DNA from: Unio delphinus
Lineage: Eukaryota > Mollusca > Bivalvia > Unionida > Unionidae
Reading direction: 5' to 3'
Assembly (NCBI GenBank): GCA_029339505.1
Contig: JAQISU010000179.1
Span: forward strand, 13,200,501-13,264,500
Length of the DNA: 64,000 nt
Shown: positions 1 through 13,371 of the stretch, piece by piece
Layout: each line of letters opens with the position of its first letter
Position numbering within the stretch: position 1 is the stretch's first letter
The notes under the pieces: generated by a model
What the model saw: the letters and a program-made list of their open reading frames with translations, nothing else
The model's database searches: none
Told to the model about the DNA's origin: nothing
Program-made: the position numbers and the translations under genes

Positions 1-1772
1 TTTGATTTCTTACTAACCATCTGCTGAAAGAAAAACCTGTTGCCAAATGAAACTGTGAGTCATGGAATATTCGTCAGCTGCATGAGTAGCATTTTGTCTG
101 GTATCTGCCTTTTGTTCCTAAGGTTTTATTTTTACTTCACTATGACACAGTTCCTAAACTCTTCGACTAATATGAGTTGTCTACGTTTGTCTAATCCTTT
201 TCATTCATTGGTTGCCAGTTCTAATTACTTTAATTTTAATTGTTTTGCTCTCTTTTGTCCTTCGTTTTGTATTTGTGTTTAACGTTATCTCTCTCTTTCT
301 TATTCTGTATTTGTCTCTCTCATTCTGTATCCTACATTTGCATCTCTTCGTTTTGCATTTTCATTTGGTTTCTTTTCTTCCTATTGAATTTATCTCTCTA
401 TTTCTATTTCCTGCATTTGAAGCTCAAGTTTCTTAATTCCGTTTCAATCTTGTACTTTAGTTTCGATTCCGTAACTTGCAAGTGAGAGCCAGACTTAGAC
501 TTACTAATGAAAACCAATGCACTTTTATTCAAAATATTATTTTGTACCAAATACGTTTTAAAAAGCTTTAACAAATATGTATTTGCCATCTGAAATATCA
601 CATTGTTTGGCACGTTGGAGCCATTCGTCCTTTATCAAGCCATCTAACTCTTTCCTGAGTGGAATTGGTTTTATATGAAAATACCCAAAGTTTTCAACTT
701 AGTTGACGTTGTGAAAGTTTGTTTCTTTTCTGTGTAAATGTAAAAGAGCAGGGCTAGAAAAATGTCTACAATACAAACAATGTAAGGCTCAAAATAATTT
801 CAATTTCTCTGAAATACGTGTCTCGGACGAGACTCCAATTTTTGTTACGACTACATGGTCAGAAACTAAGTAACAGTCGGAAGCAAAACCAGCAAGTTTT
901 ATCAAACATAGCAAACAAATTAATTATCAGAGTCTAAAACTGAAAAGGTGAGAGGAACTTAGAGTATTATGAAGTGCATCCAATATAATCCTTATAAAGT
1001 TCTGTGAAAGCCCCATTTGAATGAAACGTTTCTTACAAATTTCAAAACTGGAAAACTAGTCTTCCAAAATCCATCACGTCGTGAAGATGGCAACTTCTAG
1101 ATTTCCTCTGAATTTATCACAGTTCCAGATAAATGTAGTCAAAAATGAGCATTTTTTATTTTCACTGAACAGTCCAAACAAATATGGTTCTTCAAAAATA
1201 TCTAAGTACAACATAAAACACGTATGTAGACTTAAAACAGGAACACAAAAGGAAAGAATGACTCCATAATTGGAATGAATTTGATTGCTTAACTCTTTTA
1301 TCTCAGGTCTAATGCGACTGTATTTTGTAATAGACCCAACGCGACAGAATGTACAACTTTTTTTTGCAATAGAACAAACGCGATAGAATACGACTGTACG
1401 ACTGTATTTTGCGTTGACTTTGCCTGTTAGCGTGACCCAGCCCAACCGATATAAAAATTATAAAATACCCATTAGCCGATGAGAAATTAAGCAAATGACG
1501 CCATTCAATCTTATTATTAAGATTATTATTAATAATTGTTAACACATATGTAAGAGTGTTGTTAAATTGCAAGTTTTCGTAAATGGAGAATAATTGTTTC
1601 CTGTTTTAAAAAAAGCAACAACATCAAAGTGATGAGGAAAAGAAAGCTCTACGATTAAAAGCATTAATAACATAAAAATTGAATATTATGCACAATCATT
1701 ATTCACTCGGCTACAGTTCTAATCTTTAATATAAAACATAAATACTTGGTATTAAATCCGGATCCGTGTTAT
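1..1772. other. No gene seen (non-coding)
   Basis: Pyrimidine-rich, then AT-rich DNA. Open frames here are short, lack recognisable domains and overlap in several frames, so none is called as a gene. A short internal repeat of a GCGACAGAAT/GCGATAGAAT type string lies near 1310-1420. Confidence 0.6.
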
Positions 1773-1784
1773 AAAAATGTTTGT

Positions 1785-2002
1785 TGTTGTTGTAGGGTTT
1801 AACGCCATTTTCAGCACAAGATAGGCTATACATGGCGGCCAGTATTAATGGTGGAGAAAGAACCCAGAAAAACCCCAGAAAGAACCACCAACCCACTAGC
1901 AGCTACTGGCAATCTTTCTCACATACCCACATTGGCCCACGCAGACAGAGGTGAGATGGCAGTGATCCGTAACGGAGATCATTTAAGACCACTCGGGGCC
2001 CC
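1785..2002 (-). mobile_element. SINE family 1, copy 1 (tRNA-Ser/Leu-like head)
   Basis: The minus strand reads from a GGGGCCCCGAGTGG-type head through a body mentioning TGGCGGCCATGTATAG to a tail of GGCGTTAAACCC plus ACAACAACA. It is flanked by a perfect 12-bp direct repeat AAAAATGTTTGT at 1773-1784 and 2003-2014, the target-site duplication. The head is recognisable from the better-preserved copy at 54514. It is a retroposed, non-coding element that depends on a LINE for movement. Confidence 0.88.
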
Positions 2003-2014
2003 AAAAATGTTTGT

Positions 2015-4093
2015 AAAATAACTTGATAGCCATATGAAAATGCATGGTCTAGTCTAGAACTAATTATTTAGGGACAAAAAGAGGCATTTTAAAAATAGGA
2101 GAGATTTAATGAAGTAGGGTTTTGTGCCAGTTTTAGTCATTTCTGAGAACTAGTCAATCCAGCAATCAGATGTTCTAGAAATAATTTTAAAAAATGCCAG
2201 GTATTTTCTATTCTCCTTATCCAATAGAATGAAATGTTATCAAATATATATTTAAGCTGACATCAAATTACTGAATAAATTTAAATCGTACTTTATTTGT
2301 TGTTCTTTTTTATTTTTGTTGTTGTTGTTATCAGCTAAAACGGAGGGTTGTTGTGATCCGTGAAGTATTCGAATTCATGAGATGCGTCAAAACTTGTATG
2401 TAAGGAACCTTCATTTTCATATCCGCTCCATATGTAATCTTCAATGCCAGGCCCACCTTTGTATCTTTTCATACTTTAATTTCTTTTACATGTATTTTTT
2501 TCCAAGGGTTAATCGTGTTTATTTGATAATGAATCATAAACTTTAGAAAGATTTATACCTGAAGTACATTCATTTTAATATTAACATGAAAAACGTATTT
2601 CAATGTGTGCGTGAATTTCATGTATAGGCCTGTATGGACTGTGTATTTGTTGTGTTCCTGACCTAAAATTGATATGGTGGGGTGGGTTTTGGGTGGGATA
2701 ATTTACATCTTTTCTCTGATGATATTTTATTTGTTTCAACTGATATAATGGCCACAATCATTTTTCAGAAAGTCAATCGTGCCCCACAACCGCTCCCAAC
2801 ACACACTAACACCCACACACCCACCCACTAAGAGATTTAAAACATCGTTTCCTAAAATGCTGTAGCATTATCTCCGCACTATCTGGCAAAGATAAACTGG
2901 TGCAAGTTACTTCCTGACAGCCGACAGCAACGTCCAATATGGCCCGTTTCTTTCGCCGTTTGAAGAGAGGTTCTAGCGATGATAGGTAGGTATATTGCAA
3001 ACTGACTTTATACATGTATATATTAACTTTGTAACTGACCAGGAGCACCACAAATACATGTATAAATGCAGCTCCATCCAACTACTTTCGTTTTGAAACG
3101 TATTTATAAATTAACTAAAGATTTAATTCGAGTGGTTTCGCCATGACATTTCATAATGCATGTACATTTGACAAACTGTATACTATATCATGGCAATCTA
3201 TAACAGTGGTTCATGGTTCCTTTTTTCATATTGACTGCAAAAGAGAAACAAACTGCAAATTCATGATAAATCCTATGGACTAGACACCCTCACGCCCCTC
3301 TCCCTCCCCATCTCCCTCTATTAGACACATAGAGGAAAATATAGTTTTCATTACACTTTCATCTTGATTGTTTTCGGTACCTTTTTGTCTGTGCAGATTT
3401 ATAATCGGCAACCTACACAGAAAACAGCCTATTTGACAAAAACGAAATTATGTACGTCTGCATATTATTGGTTGGAAGAAAGAAAAAAATTAGAATTTTA
3501 GCAGTAATGAAGATGGCCGTCCTTAAACATCCTCATATTCTTTTACATACCTAGAACTCTCATGCATTTCCTATTACATCAAGCACACTTCAGTTCCAAT
3601 AACAGATTCTAATAACTTAAACTTGTACGTTAATTGGAGTGGAAAACAATGTACTGTAGTACATAAATAATGACAAGGGGAAATAAATACTACCGACCTT
3701 ATTTTAAGGGGAAATAAATACTACCGACCTTGTTATGATGTTCCGAGCTTAATTCATTGTCAATATTCGTATGCATACTGCATATCTACTGCAACTGACC
3801 CAGCTTATATCGGTTTCTAGATTTATGAATAATTTAAAAATCGACTATGAACATTGCAAAAGTAATATGAACTAAATAAAAGTACTTAAATGCATGTCCT
3901 ATGTTTAAAAGCATTTTTAAATTACTCTTGCTTCCTTTAAAAGATATTAGACAACGTAAATCTCTGTTAAAATATCCACATGGTTACATTTATTTATTTC
4001 CTTCAATATTAGTATGAAGAAAGAGATAACAGAACTATCTTTGTACATAATATATACAGATATATGTATTTATCAATTAGTGACAGCACTTTA
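2015..4093. other. No gene seen
   Basis: AT-rich unique-looking DNA without a recognisable coding region. It includes a roughly 30-bp tandem duplication of AAGGGGAAATAAATACTACC at 3675-3733. Confidence 0.55.
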
Positions 4094-4094
4094 A

Positions 4095-4169
4095 CACATA
4101 CATACATACATACATACATACATACATACATACATACATACATACATACATACATACATACATACATAC
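4095..4169. repeat. (CATA)n microsatellite
   Basis: About 18 uninterrupted CATA units. It creates spurious open frames on both strands (poly-THTYI and poly-MYVC), which are not genes. Confidence 0.97.
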
Positions 4170-4493
4170 TCAAGTGTGGAAAGGTTATTAACTTAGAAGT
4201 ATTGAATGCACCTAACAATGGGAGAGCAAGCCTTGGCAGAATATAACACTCGGTGGGTCTTGTATAACTTGTGCCTTATTCCTGCTGCATGTCATGCACA
4301 TGCTGAAGTAGTTTTGAAAAGCACTTCTGGGCAAGCCTTCATACTGATCAGCAGCCTGGGTAAAGTAAATACTACAATGCTTATCAAATAAATGATGTTC
4401 AAACATATTTAACAAAAGTATGTATGGATATCTTATGAGACAGATTACTATTTTCAATATGGCATCATAATGAAAAATATAAAAACTATTTTA

Positions 4494-4573
4494 ATAATAA
4501 AAATAATTAATAATAACAATAATAATAATACTATTACTACTACTACTACTACTACTACTACAACTAATAATAA

Positions 4574-4604
<31 letters not shown>

Positions 4605-4609
4605 AATAA

Positions 4610-4640
<31 letters not shown>

Positions 4641-4661
4641 AAGAAGAAGAAGAAGAAGAAC
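4494..4661. repeat. Compound trinucleotide array (AAT/ACT/AAG)n
   Basis: Runs of AAT give way to ACT, return to AAT and end in a pure AAG run of about 16 units at about 4611-4660. The successive slips suggest stepwise change of the repeat unit. The polyasparagine, polylysine and polyleucine frames across it are artefacts. Confidence 0.95.
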
Positions 4662-4699
4662 AATTAACCAATCTTTAATATGGATAAAAATATAATACA

Positions 4700-5175
4700 T
4701 ATTGTTGTACTTATAATACTTTATATAGCATTACTCATTCATTTCCTTGAAGAGTGGTCTGATCGAATGTGTTTGATGTTAGATGAATGAAAGTATAATC
4801 CATTTTATTATACTATACATTGTGTAGCATTACTCATTCATTCCCATGGCCAGGGGTCAGTTGGAGTGTGTTGGATGTTGAATGGATGAAAGTATAATCG
4901 ATAGTATTGTACTATACATTGTGTAGCATTACTCAGTAATTCCCATGGCCAGGGGTCAGTTGGAGTGTGTTGGATGTTGGATGGATGAAAGTATAATCGA
5001 TAGTATTGTACTATACGTTGTGTAGCATTACTCAGTATATCCCATGTCCAGGGGTCTAATAGATTGTGTTGGATGCTAGATGGATGAAAGTATAATCCAT
5101 TTTACTGTACTATACCTTGTGTAGCATTTACGCATTCCTTCCTATGGACAGTGACATGATGGAGTGCCCATGATG
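4700..5175. repeat. 99-bp minisatellite, about 4.7 units
   Basis: The string TGTAGCATTACTCA recurs at 4823, 4922, 5021 and (diverged) 5120, with an earlier diverged start near 4724, giving a steady 99-bp period. Units also share ATGGATGAAAGTATAATC and CCATGGCCAGGGGTCAG. Middle units are most alike and the outer ones more diverged, as expected for unequal exchange. Confidence 0.9.
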
Positions 5176-5249
5176 TTCAATTAAAGCCCTTGATGGGTAC
5201 TATCAATCAGTCAGCCACTTGTCTGAAAATATTAAATGTAGCTCTAGCT

Positions 5250-5866
5250 AATACTCACATGATTACTGCAGATCTGAACGTAGTGATTACATAGTCATTC
5301 TAGGCCTGGTGATAGTGATTGCTGACTTGATAACTGAGGACTTGTTACAGTTATTAATGACATGACCATTATAGGCCTTATCAAAGAAATTACAGACTTG
5401 TTTACACCAGGCCTTGTTAAAATAATTTCTGATTGTTTCCAGCCTTGACATAGTAAAATCTGACTTGATTACTCCATACCTTGGCATAGTTAATACTGGT
5501 TTGATTACTCCAGATCTTGGCATAGTGAATACTGACTTGATTACTCCAGATCTTGGCATAGTGAATACTGATTTAATTACTCCAGACCCTGGCATGGTGA
5601 ATACTGACTTGATTTCTCCAGATCTTGGCATAGTGAATTCTGACTGAATTACTCCAGATCTTGGCATATTGAATACTGACTCAATTAATCCAGATTTTGG
5701 CATAGTAAATACTAACTTGATTACTCCAGATCTTGGCATTGTGAATACTGACTCGATTACTCTAAATCTTAGCATAGCGAATACTAACTCGATTACTCCA
5801 GATCTTGGCATAGTGAATACTAACTTTATTACTCCAGATCATGGCATAGTGAATACTGATATGAGT
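5250..5866. repeat. 36-bp minisatellite, open in frame on both strands
   Basis: The unit is about 36 bp and contains ACTCCAGATCTTGGCATAGT. It is regular from about 5464 to 5866 and degenerate from 5250. As 36 is a multiple of 3, every frame keeps its reading, so a 12-residue motif (TPDLGIVNTDLI on plus, PRSGVIKSVFTM on minus) repeats on both strands. The long minus frame (5287-5811) is probably a by-product of repeat structure, as there is no signal for translation. Confidence 0.9.
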
Positions 5867-5959
5867 CTCATTAAAGTGAAGGAAAGTTGTAAATTATCCT
5901 CTGAAGTTGATCCTGACATTTTCTGGCTTCCTATACACTTGGGTACAGTCAAGACATAG

Positions 5960-6531
5960 GTATGGACTCAATCTTCTCCTGATATAGACATCGATCCATA
6001 ACCTTTCTGATCAACCTGTTAGTATATGCAAATACAAGTAATGATTGCCAAGTTTTGTCATCATGTTATGCTAATATTTTATTGGTGTCAACCTTATCAT
6101 CTTTTTTTTTCAATTAATAAATCTCAATTTGCTTTAACAGATACGACTACTTACTAGATTGCTTTGTTTGCTTTTTCTGAGTACTTGTGAAAAAGTATAT
6201 TATTATCAGTGATTTTTTGCCACCTACATTGAAGTATATATTCTACTGACTTCATATGTGCATACCTTATCAATTGTCAAGGTTGTTAAAATTTTCTCTG
6301 ATTTGTATTGGTAATTTTAGCATCTGTAGTTAATATACTTTTAAATTTCAACTGTTGCCATAATTTGTTTTGGTCATATTCTCTTTAACTGTTACAAAAA
6401 TAGCTAGATTTGCATCTAATTCCTCTCCACTTGATTTCTAACTTAAAAATGTATTTTTAAAGAGTAGCATAATTCATACAGCATGTTCTCTGCAAGACAC
6501 GTACAATGCATTTATTAGATAAATTGATTGG

Positions 6532-6588
<57 letters not shown>

Positions 6589-8410
6589 TTTGCATAAATC
6601 AAAGTGAATTTGATAAGCCTATACATTTTGTTCCAAATTTAAAAAGATAACAAGTTTCAAAGTTTTACTCATTGTTGATCAATTTATTTTTTGATTAAGA
6701 AATAGTCATTAAAACAATTGATACTCGATGTACTTGGATGACATTATTCAAGATTTAGTGTCACAACATATCTTAAATTTCAATGGAAACTGTGAAGAAA
6801 GGGAGAAGAAATAATATTTTATTCCTTAATTCGACTAACTTTGCTCATTGCATAAACCTACATCTTGAAATCTCGCATCCATTATTGACGAAAACCTTCG
6901 TCACGGATTTGCAATCTTATTATTCACAAATTTTTCCTTGCAAAAGTATTTTTAAAAAAAATCCCTATCAACATCCTTTATTGTTTATACTTTAATGAAA
7001 ATAATGCTACACCAGCTCTCTATTTTAGTGACAGGATCTAGCTTTGCAATCTGGCAAATTTCTCAAGGCTATGGAGGAACATGTTCAACTATTAGTTTTT
7101 ACTAATTAAAGATATGGATATATTTGTGAACTAGATATTTGTGTTGTTCTTTAAATTGATGTCAGGCATATACACCATCCATAGCTACTATGTAATATGT
7201 TGATAGTGAAATATCAATAGTAAGCTAGGAAGAAGAGCAATCCTCTCATTGCAGTAAACACATGGGTTTGGATTAAGAATAATATCTCAAAACTATTTGG
7301 GTGACAACTATGTTCAACTACGTCAGCCTGATGAGTTGATCGTTTTGCATGGTGTCAAAAATTACCTTTGGACATGAAAATTGCAAGTATAAATTGCTAG
7401 GATTTCTCTGCCTCTGGTTAAGTGGATAATATTCTTTGATTTGTTTTAATATAGGTATGGGCTTTTATTTTTTACCTCACTTTTGTATTTGATTTCAATG
7501 ATTTTTTTAATACTAGGTCCCTGATTGCGGCATTAAATTTGTATATAAAAACCTGACCCCTGTCTCCTTGTATTGATTCGCACGGTCACGCAATTTCTCG
7601 AGAAAGAGAGCAACAAGTAGAGATTCCGAATTATTGCGTTATTCAAAGTCGGAGACCAACAACGCTAATAGCATCACTCGTTCTTCTTTTATATCTGTGG
7701 CTAATACTGGCGAACAAAACCGCGGCGGCACAGCTGATACTAACTGACTGACTGCAACGTTTTAATTGACAACGCTATTTTATCTTCTATCTCCGTCATC
7801 TTGAATTTCTCGAGTGGTATTGTCCTGTGCACCGTGTGTGCTTAGCCTTGATCGCGGAACAACATGCTAGTACATGTACTTCCACGTGAAGTTACCGAGT
7901 GATGTTCCGATCGCATCAGGGTAGACGTGTACGAAGTTGGGAGGGGTTTGAAAATCAATATATGTAAGCCCAACATGTAAATGTGATCTGAAATTTATGT
8001 CCATCTCCAACACTGGTAGGATGAAATGCACACGGCATGTATAAAGTTCCTTCGACACAACTGAACATTGATTAGAGGGTGTGCATTGAGAAGAGAGAGT
8101 GCATCCTAAGTAAAGACAATACACAGTCCTACGACAATACACCATACATGTCACTATTTGTTAATCTTTTTGATGCGTGTGAGATTTTCTTTCCAGTGGT
8201 GTTTTTATATATATAAAGGATACTATTCATTCACTTACCACACTGTAATTGTGTTGTATATTTTATTATTTTCCAAACTAAGATTAAAATAATGTATATG
8301 ATAGGTCCTTTCTATCCTTTTAAGAATCAGTGAAATATTTTTTCAAGCATTGAACAGGACATTACAAAAACCTGACTCCCTCAAAACAAATAGTCAGTCC
8401 TTCAATGAAT
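5960..8410. other. No gene seen; contains a (TA)n tract at 6534-6584
   Basis: No domain-bearing frame. A TATATAAAAACC string at 7541-7552 resembles a core promoter but no gene starts downstream. From about 7560 to 7870 the base composition is closer to balanced than its surroundings and the stretch is unidentified. Confidence 0.5.
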
Positions 8411-8411
8411 G

Positions 8412-8434
8412 GTCTCTGTCTCTCTCTCTGTCTC

Positions 8435-8473
<39 letters not shown>
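8412..8473. repeat. (TC)n microsatellite with interspersed G
   Basis: TCTCTCTCTG interruptions are followed by a pure TC run. Confidence 0.95.
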
Positions 8474-8475
<2 letters not shown>

Positions 8476-8712
8476 CGGCATGTACCCACGAGCATAATGT
8501 ATACGTGCTAATATATTTACAATACACATAGGAATCGAGAATTAGATCTTAGAACGGCTGGTATTTTCTTCTGATCTTGGATATGTTTGTGTCCATCTGC
8601 CACAAGATAATTTAATTTGTATTTGTTCAGTTATGATAATGGATACGAAACATTTTTTTCCTACTATAAATTAGAGCAAGTATATTTGCTTCAAACGATC
8701 TGAGACCCAGAA

Positions 8713-8714
<2 letters not shown>

Positions 8715-8764
<50 letters not shown>
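8715..8764. repeat. (TA)n microsatellite
   Basis: About 25 perfect TA units. Confidence 0.97.
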
Positions 8765-8768
<4 letters not shown>

Positions 8769-8769
8769 C

Positions 8770-11700
8770 CATTACCCCACCACCAATTAAAAATTTAATC
8801 TTAGGTCCCCTTCAAGACACTTAATTGAAGCAAGAACTGAAGTAGCCGATTTCGAAATCTATTTTTGTCGTCAGAATGCTTTAAATTTGATTACAGCTTT
8901 CGGCTTGTTTCGTAATGATCTTTATTTGTGAATATTTGTTTTTTCTCTCTTCTCTTTCAGTCGATTAATGAGGGGTATACGAATAAACATTCTGTCGACT
9001 TGTCTATCTTATATTTTATTATAATATTCGTTTCATATTCCTGACATGATATCAGCCTAAACCAGGTTAGTACAAACAGGCATACAAAAGGTTGAATTTA
9101 CTTCCTGGTCAGGAGAATCAAATACGGCCGCTAGTAAGAGGTCAGAGTAATATAGGCCGATAAATCAGCCCTTCACCCGTTACGATTTTTATGCTGGGGT
9201 TAGGGGCTGATTTCACCTATTCATTGAAACCACAGGTGCTCGACACGCGCTTGATGTGAAATAAAAACCAATATTCTAACGGTGAAAAATCATGCAAAAT
9301 GAAACAAATACCTTAGATTAATCCCATGACCCATTGTGACATAGGACCCTCTGTATCATACTATATAAAAAAAAAGGTTCGTAGCTTCCAAATACTTGAT
9401 TCCACACATGACCCTCGATTTCATTCTGCTATTTCCGTATTTAAAAGCACACAACCATTCTATATGGCTTGTTTTCCTCCTGAGATATTTTTCTATTCAT
9501 CAAAGTTCTCGAAAATCGCACGTTTCGGAAGCCGTAACTAAAGTTTGGTACAAAGTAGAAAAGCCTATGATGGCTCGATTAAGCCAGCAAATCAGCAAAT
9601 CCCACATTACTCATTGAAACTGAAATGATTGTGTCCCATACATACAACTATGTATGGGCAGTTTCTTTTTTATGTTAGCTATACACAACTTATGTTAATC
9701 TAAATGGTTTCTTATATACCTTTTATTTATTTATATCATTTCTACCATTTTTATTTTATCTTGCTGTACTTCATGTTCACTATTTTTAGGAAATTCTTCA
9801 ATTTTTCCATTTTCCGAACTCTACATTTAATTTGCATCGTATAGTCATTACATTGATTACCTGCCTATCCACATTGCAGCGTACCTAATGTATGTTGTGT
9901 GTGTGTGTGTGTGTGCAAAATACCACGGTTACAGTTATTGATAGTTTATTAGACTGAACAGATTTAGCATTTGCCTGTATACCTGTTTGTATGTCTGTCA
10001 TATCCGAGTCAGCAAATTAATTTCAAGTACAGTTACAGTCATAGCAGTATTGAAAGTCAATAAAGGAATCAGATTATTCAGGTTTACAAAACTTGACCAA
10101 ACGCTGTATGTTCCATAGTATATCACGTTTATGAGGTTAAGACTTAGTTAGGCATTCCACCGAATTTAAATGGCCTCAGTGAAGATACGAAACAAATTCG
10201 GTTCGCCTGTTGAGGTTTCCTGACGAAAAGAACATATATCTTCTCAGAAATGTTATAAGTACCCGCTTCCAATCAAACATTACGAACCAACTTTTTATAT
10301 GGACACGGAACAAGTAATGTCTCAACGTCGAAACGGACAAAGGGTAAAAAGTTTATAGGCAGATGGGAAAATGTAGTTTTACAATTTTAATCTTCAATTC
10401 AACACATTTACAATCCAACAACCACTTTTTTATTAGAATCTAACACGCTTCTTTCTACCCATCCCACACCATGAAAACATGGTCTTCTACTATCCAACTA
10501 AAAGGGTGGTTAGCGTTGACAAATGTAATTTTCACAAACATACCATCACACACCCTTCATTCTAACACACTATCACACAGAAGAGAGAAGGAACAAAATG
10601 GGTTTAAGGTTTAGTTGTCAATAACATACACAGCCACGAAAATATACACCAGCGCTTAACGCAAATAAGATCAACATCTCTCTGTTTGACGAGATCTGAG
10701 ATCTGCGTGTCCTTAGATATTGTTGTTGGAGTTGTTTAAGCAAGCTAGTTAACACAAAAGACACCACTTCACTATTCTTTTTCTTCTCAACATGTTTCGT
10801 ACCACCATTCGATTCGAACTGTTTACCATTGGGTTACATTTTGAGTTCTATGTCTATGGCTGAGACAATAACGATATTATATTGGACTGCATCTGATGAG
10901 TGTGCCTGGCATACTCGGAGTGATATTATGATGATTACGACCACTAATCTAGCTGTAACCAGAATCCTTCCTCTAGGTAATAAAGACTTCAATTTATCTT
11001 TGGCTTATTTTCTGTTGTCTCCTCAAAAACGTTTGCCTGGGATGGTAGACACGCCTTCAGCCCTCTTCTCCATCGTTACCATTGGTAGAGGATTTCACAG
11101 AGACATAGAATGAAGAAATTGGGATTTTTGCAGCGCCATAAAGACGCAGAATAAGAATTTATTCAATAACATGAAGATAAAGAGGGAGAAATATAAACGA
11201 GAAGAGATGACGGACACATTGAATTATGAATGACAGAAAAAATAAAGTGGAACTAAATTGCTGTGTATGCTACAATACATTGTGACTGAGTTAAAGTATC
11301 TGCGACAAATGTATCATTTCTTTAGATAACCACACCAGGAAGAGAACTTTATGTGTGCAAATGTATAAATCTTATATTACTACATCCACTCGGACAACAA
11401 ATAATATGCTAGGAAGACCAATAAGTACCTACATTACTAAATCAACATCATCAGTATGAGGAGGAGTAGGACTATGTCTTGGATTAAGAAAGCTAAAGCT
11501 GATGACGTCATGCATATATGGTTTGTCTTGAGAAAACACAAAAGTATCATTTTAGGTCAACTTTTTTTCTTAGAAAAGAGATACTACTCAGTGATTGCCA
11601 AATCGATTATCACTTCAGTCCCTTTCCTGGGGATTAAATGGTGTGCTTGTATGGGTGTATTTACTTATCTCATCCATACTATATAAAAAGTATCAAGACA

Positions 11701-13220
11701 AAGATACCCTTACGGTTTTTGTTGTGGTTTTTTTCTCTTTTGAATTACTGAACAGTTCATAACTCATCTTAAAAGTCCATGTTTGTCTTCTTAAATTCTT
11801 TCACGTTATGTCTCTTTTTCCAAGTTTTCATTGGTATGGATTCTTCCCCGTTATTGTTGTAAGGGTTTTTCCCCAATTTAGGTAGATGGGGTGTTCGCAT
11901 TATTATTGAATTTTTTTACAGAAGATCCACCCTGGCTCGCTTTGTTAGCAATTGAAGTAGTGATAGAGAGATGCAAAGCTCCGAGCTCCCAATCAGCAGT
12001 GCCGACAGTTAAAGTAATGCATACACAAAATGTGAAATTCAAATAAAAACATATTAATATCATTCAATAACAGTCATCTCTAGAATAAAAATCAAATTAA
12101 GACCCCATCACTCGTCTTTTACTCAATCAAGTGACGGCCTATTTAATCATCTGACTTAGTGTGATAGATTTCCTACTCTCCTGTGTTTCTACACATCTGT
12201 AGGATCTTTCTCTGGACTGGTAGTCCAATTACCTCCAGTCCGTCTAACTTCTGCCTCTGTTCTGCCGCTTTGTTTAGCAATCAGCTTGGCTTAGCCGTGA
12301 AAAAAGTTCGCAAAAGTCTACTGATCTAATACCACATATTTGCTCATTGTTTTCAAATGCATCTTCGGACTGCCGAATAATTGCCAATAATTTTGGTCGT
12401 GGATTGTTTTTAATTTTGGGTGAATATAATAATTTGGTTCCTATGAAGAATATTTATAACAACAATCAAATCTTCAAGTATTTTTTCTGCCCCATGTAAT
12501 TGACCGAATGACTCAATTTATTTGTATTTACTGTCGTGGTCGATTTCAACACATTTGCACCATTTCTCATAGTCATTCCGGTCAAAGCAGATTTTGTCAT
12601 TGATGTTAATGAGGAAGGTGTAAATACATATCACGTTCTCCGTGAATTTGTATATCCTCACAATGTTGCGGTCGGAAAATCTTATTTTGACAGTGTCTAA
12701 ATTAGTATATCAAAGAAGACATTATTTAGGAGATATTTTAGAAAAAGGTTATCATAGAGTTGCACCCATGTTTTGCATACCTGTAAAGTTGCCGCTCCGA
12801 CACAAGGAAATCAATTTTCAGAATAAATGTCCTCACTGGCAAATCTACAGAAAATATTCATGAGAGCACGATAAAATATGTTGCCTGAAACTAGATAATA
12901 CATTCTGGGTCGCGGAGACATCCCTATAAATTCGGTTCACACTTCTGACACGAGGCAATCTGAATACCACAGGAAGAACGAGTCCGAAAGAGACGTCTAA
13001 CCCCATCCGAATTCATAATCAACTTGAAATAGAGAAAAAGTAAATACGAAAAGAAGAACAAGAGCTTTCATTTGATCGGAGGTATTAGGTTACTAAATAA
13101 ACATGGCTGCTACTAACTGTAAAGGGAAAATAAATGTATGCAGCAAACATCATGCGAATGTTCCAGGTCAGAACTTACCTATTTTCCATGTTCTCCACGA
13201 TGTTGATAATTCAAGAATCC
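8770..13220. other. No gene supported
   Basis: Short open frames (for example 9326-9541, 10829-11113, 11456-11686) have no recognised domain, no splice context and no repeat copies in the window. A short (TG)n lies near 9896-9915. I see nothing further that can be named. Confidence 0.5.
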
Positions 13221-13225
13221 AAATT

Positions 13226-13371
13226 TTAGAATTTCATCCTGTATTGTCTTTGATTACCTCTTCCCCTATCTTATTCACAACGGGTATAACATTACACTGT
13301 ATTGTAGTTGACTATTTCTTCCCCTTTCTAATTTACAATGGGTAGACTTTCATCCCGTTCTGTCTTTGACT
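13226..13371. repeat. 58-bp minisatellite, left arm
   Basis: About 2.5 units with the consensus parts TACCTCTTCCCCTATCTAAT and ACAATGGGTAGAATTTCATC. The array stops abruptly at the LINE boundary and resumes at 16724, so the two arms were one array. The left arm ends in TTTGACT (13365-13371), which is repeated at 16724-16730. Confidence 0.88.

Noticed and set aside
4454..4700. Polyasparagine, polylysine and polyleucine frames
   Set aside because: Translation of the compound trinucleotide array; no flanking coding sequence.
4095..5866. CRISPR-like array
   Set aside because: Repeats are contiguous minisatellites without unique spacers, and the genome is eukaryotic.
7541..7560. TATA-box promoter
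   Set aside because: TATATAAAAACC is present but no gene or transcript start signal follows, and such strings are frequent in AT-rich DNA.
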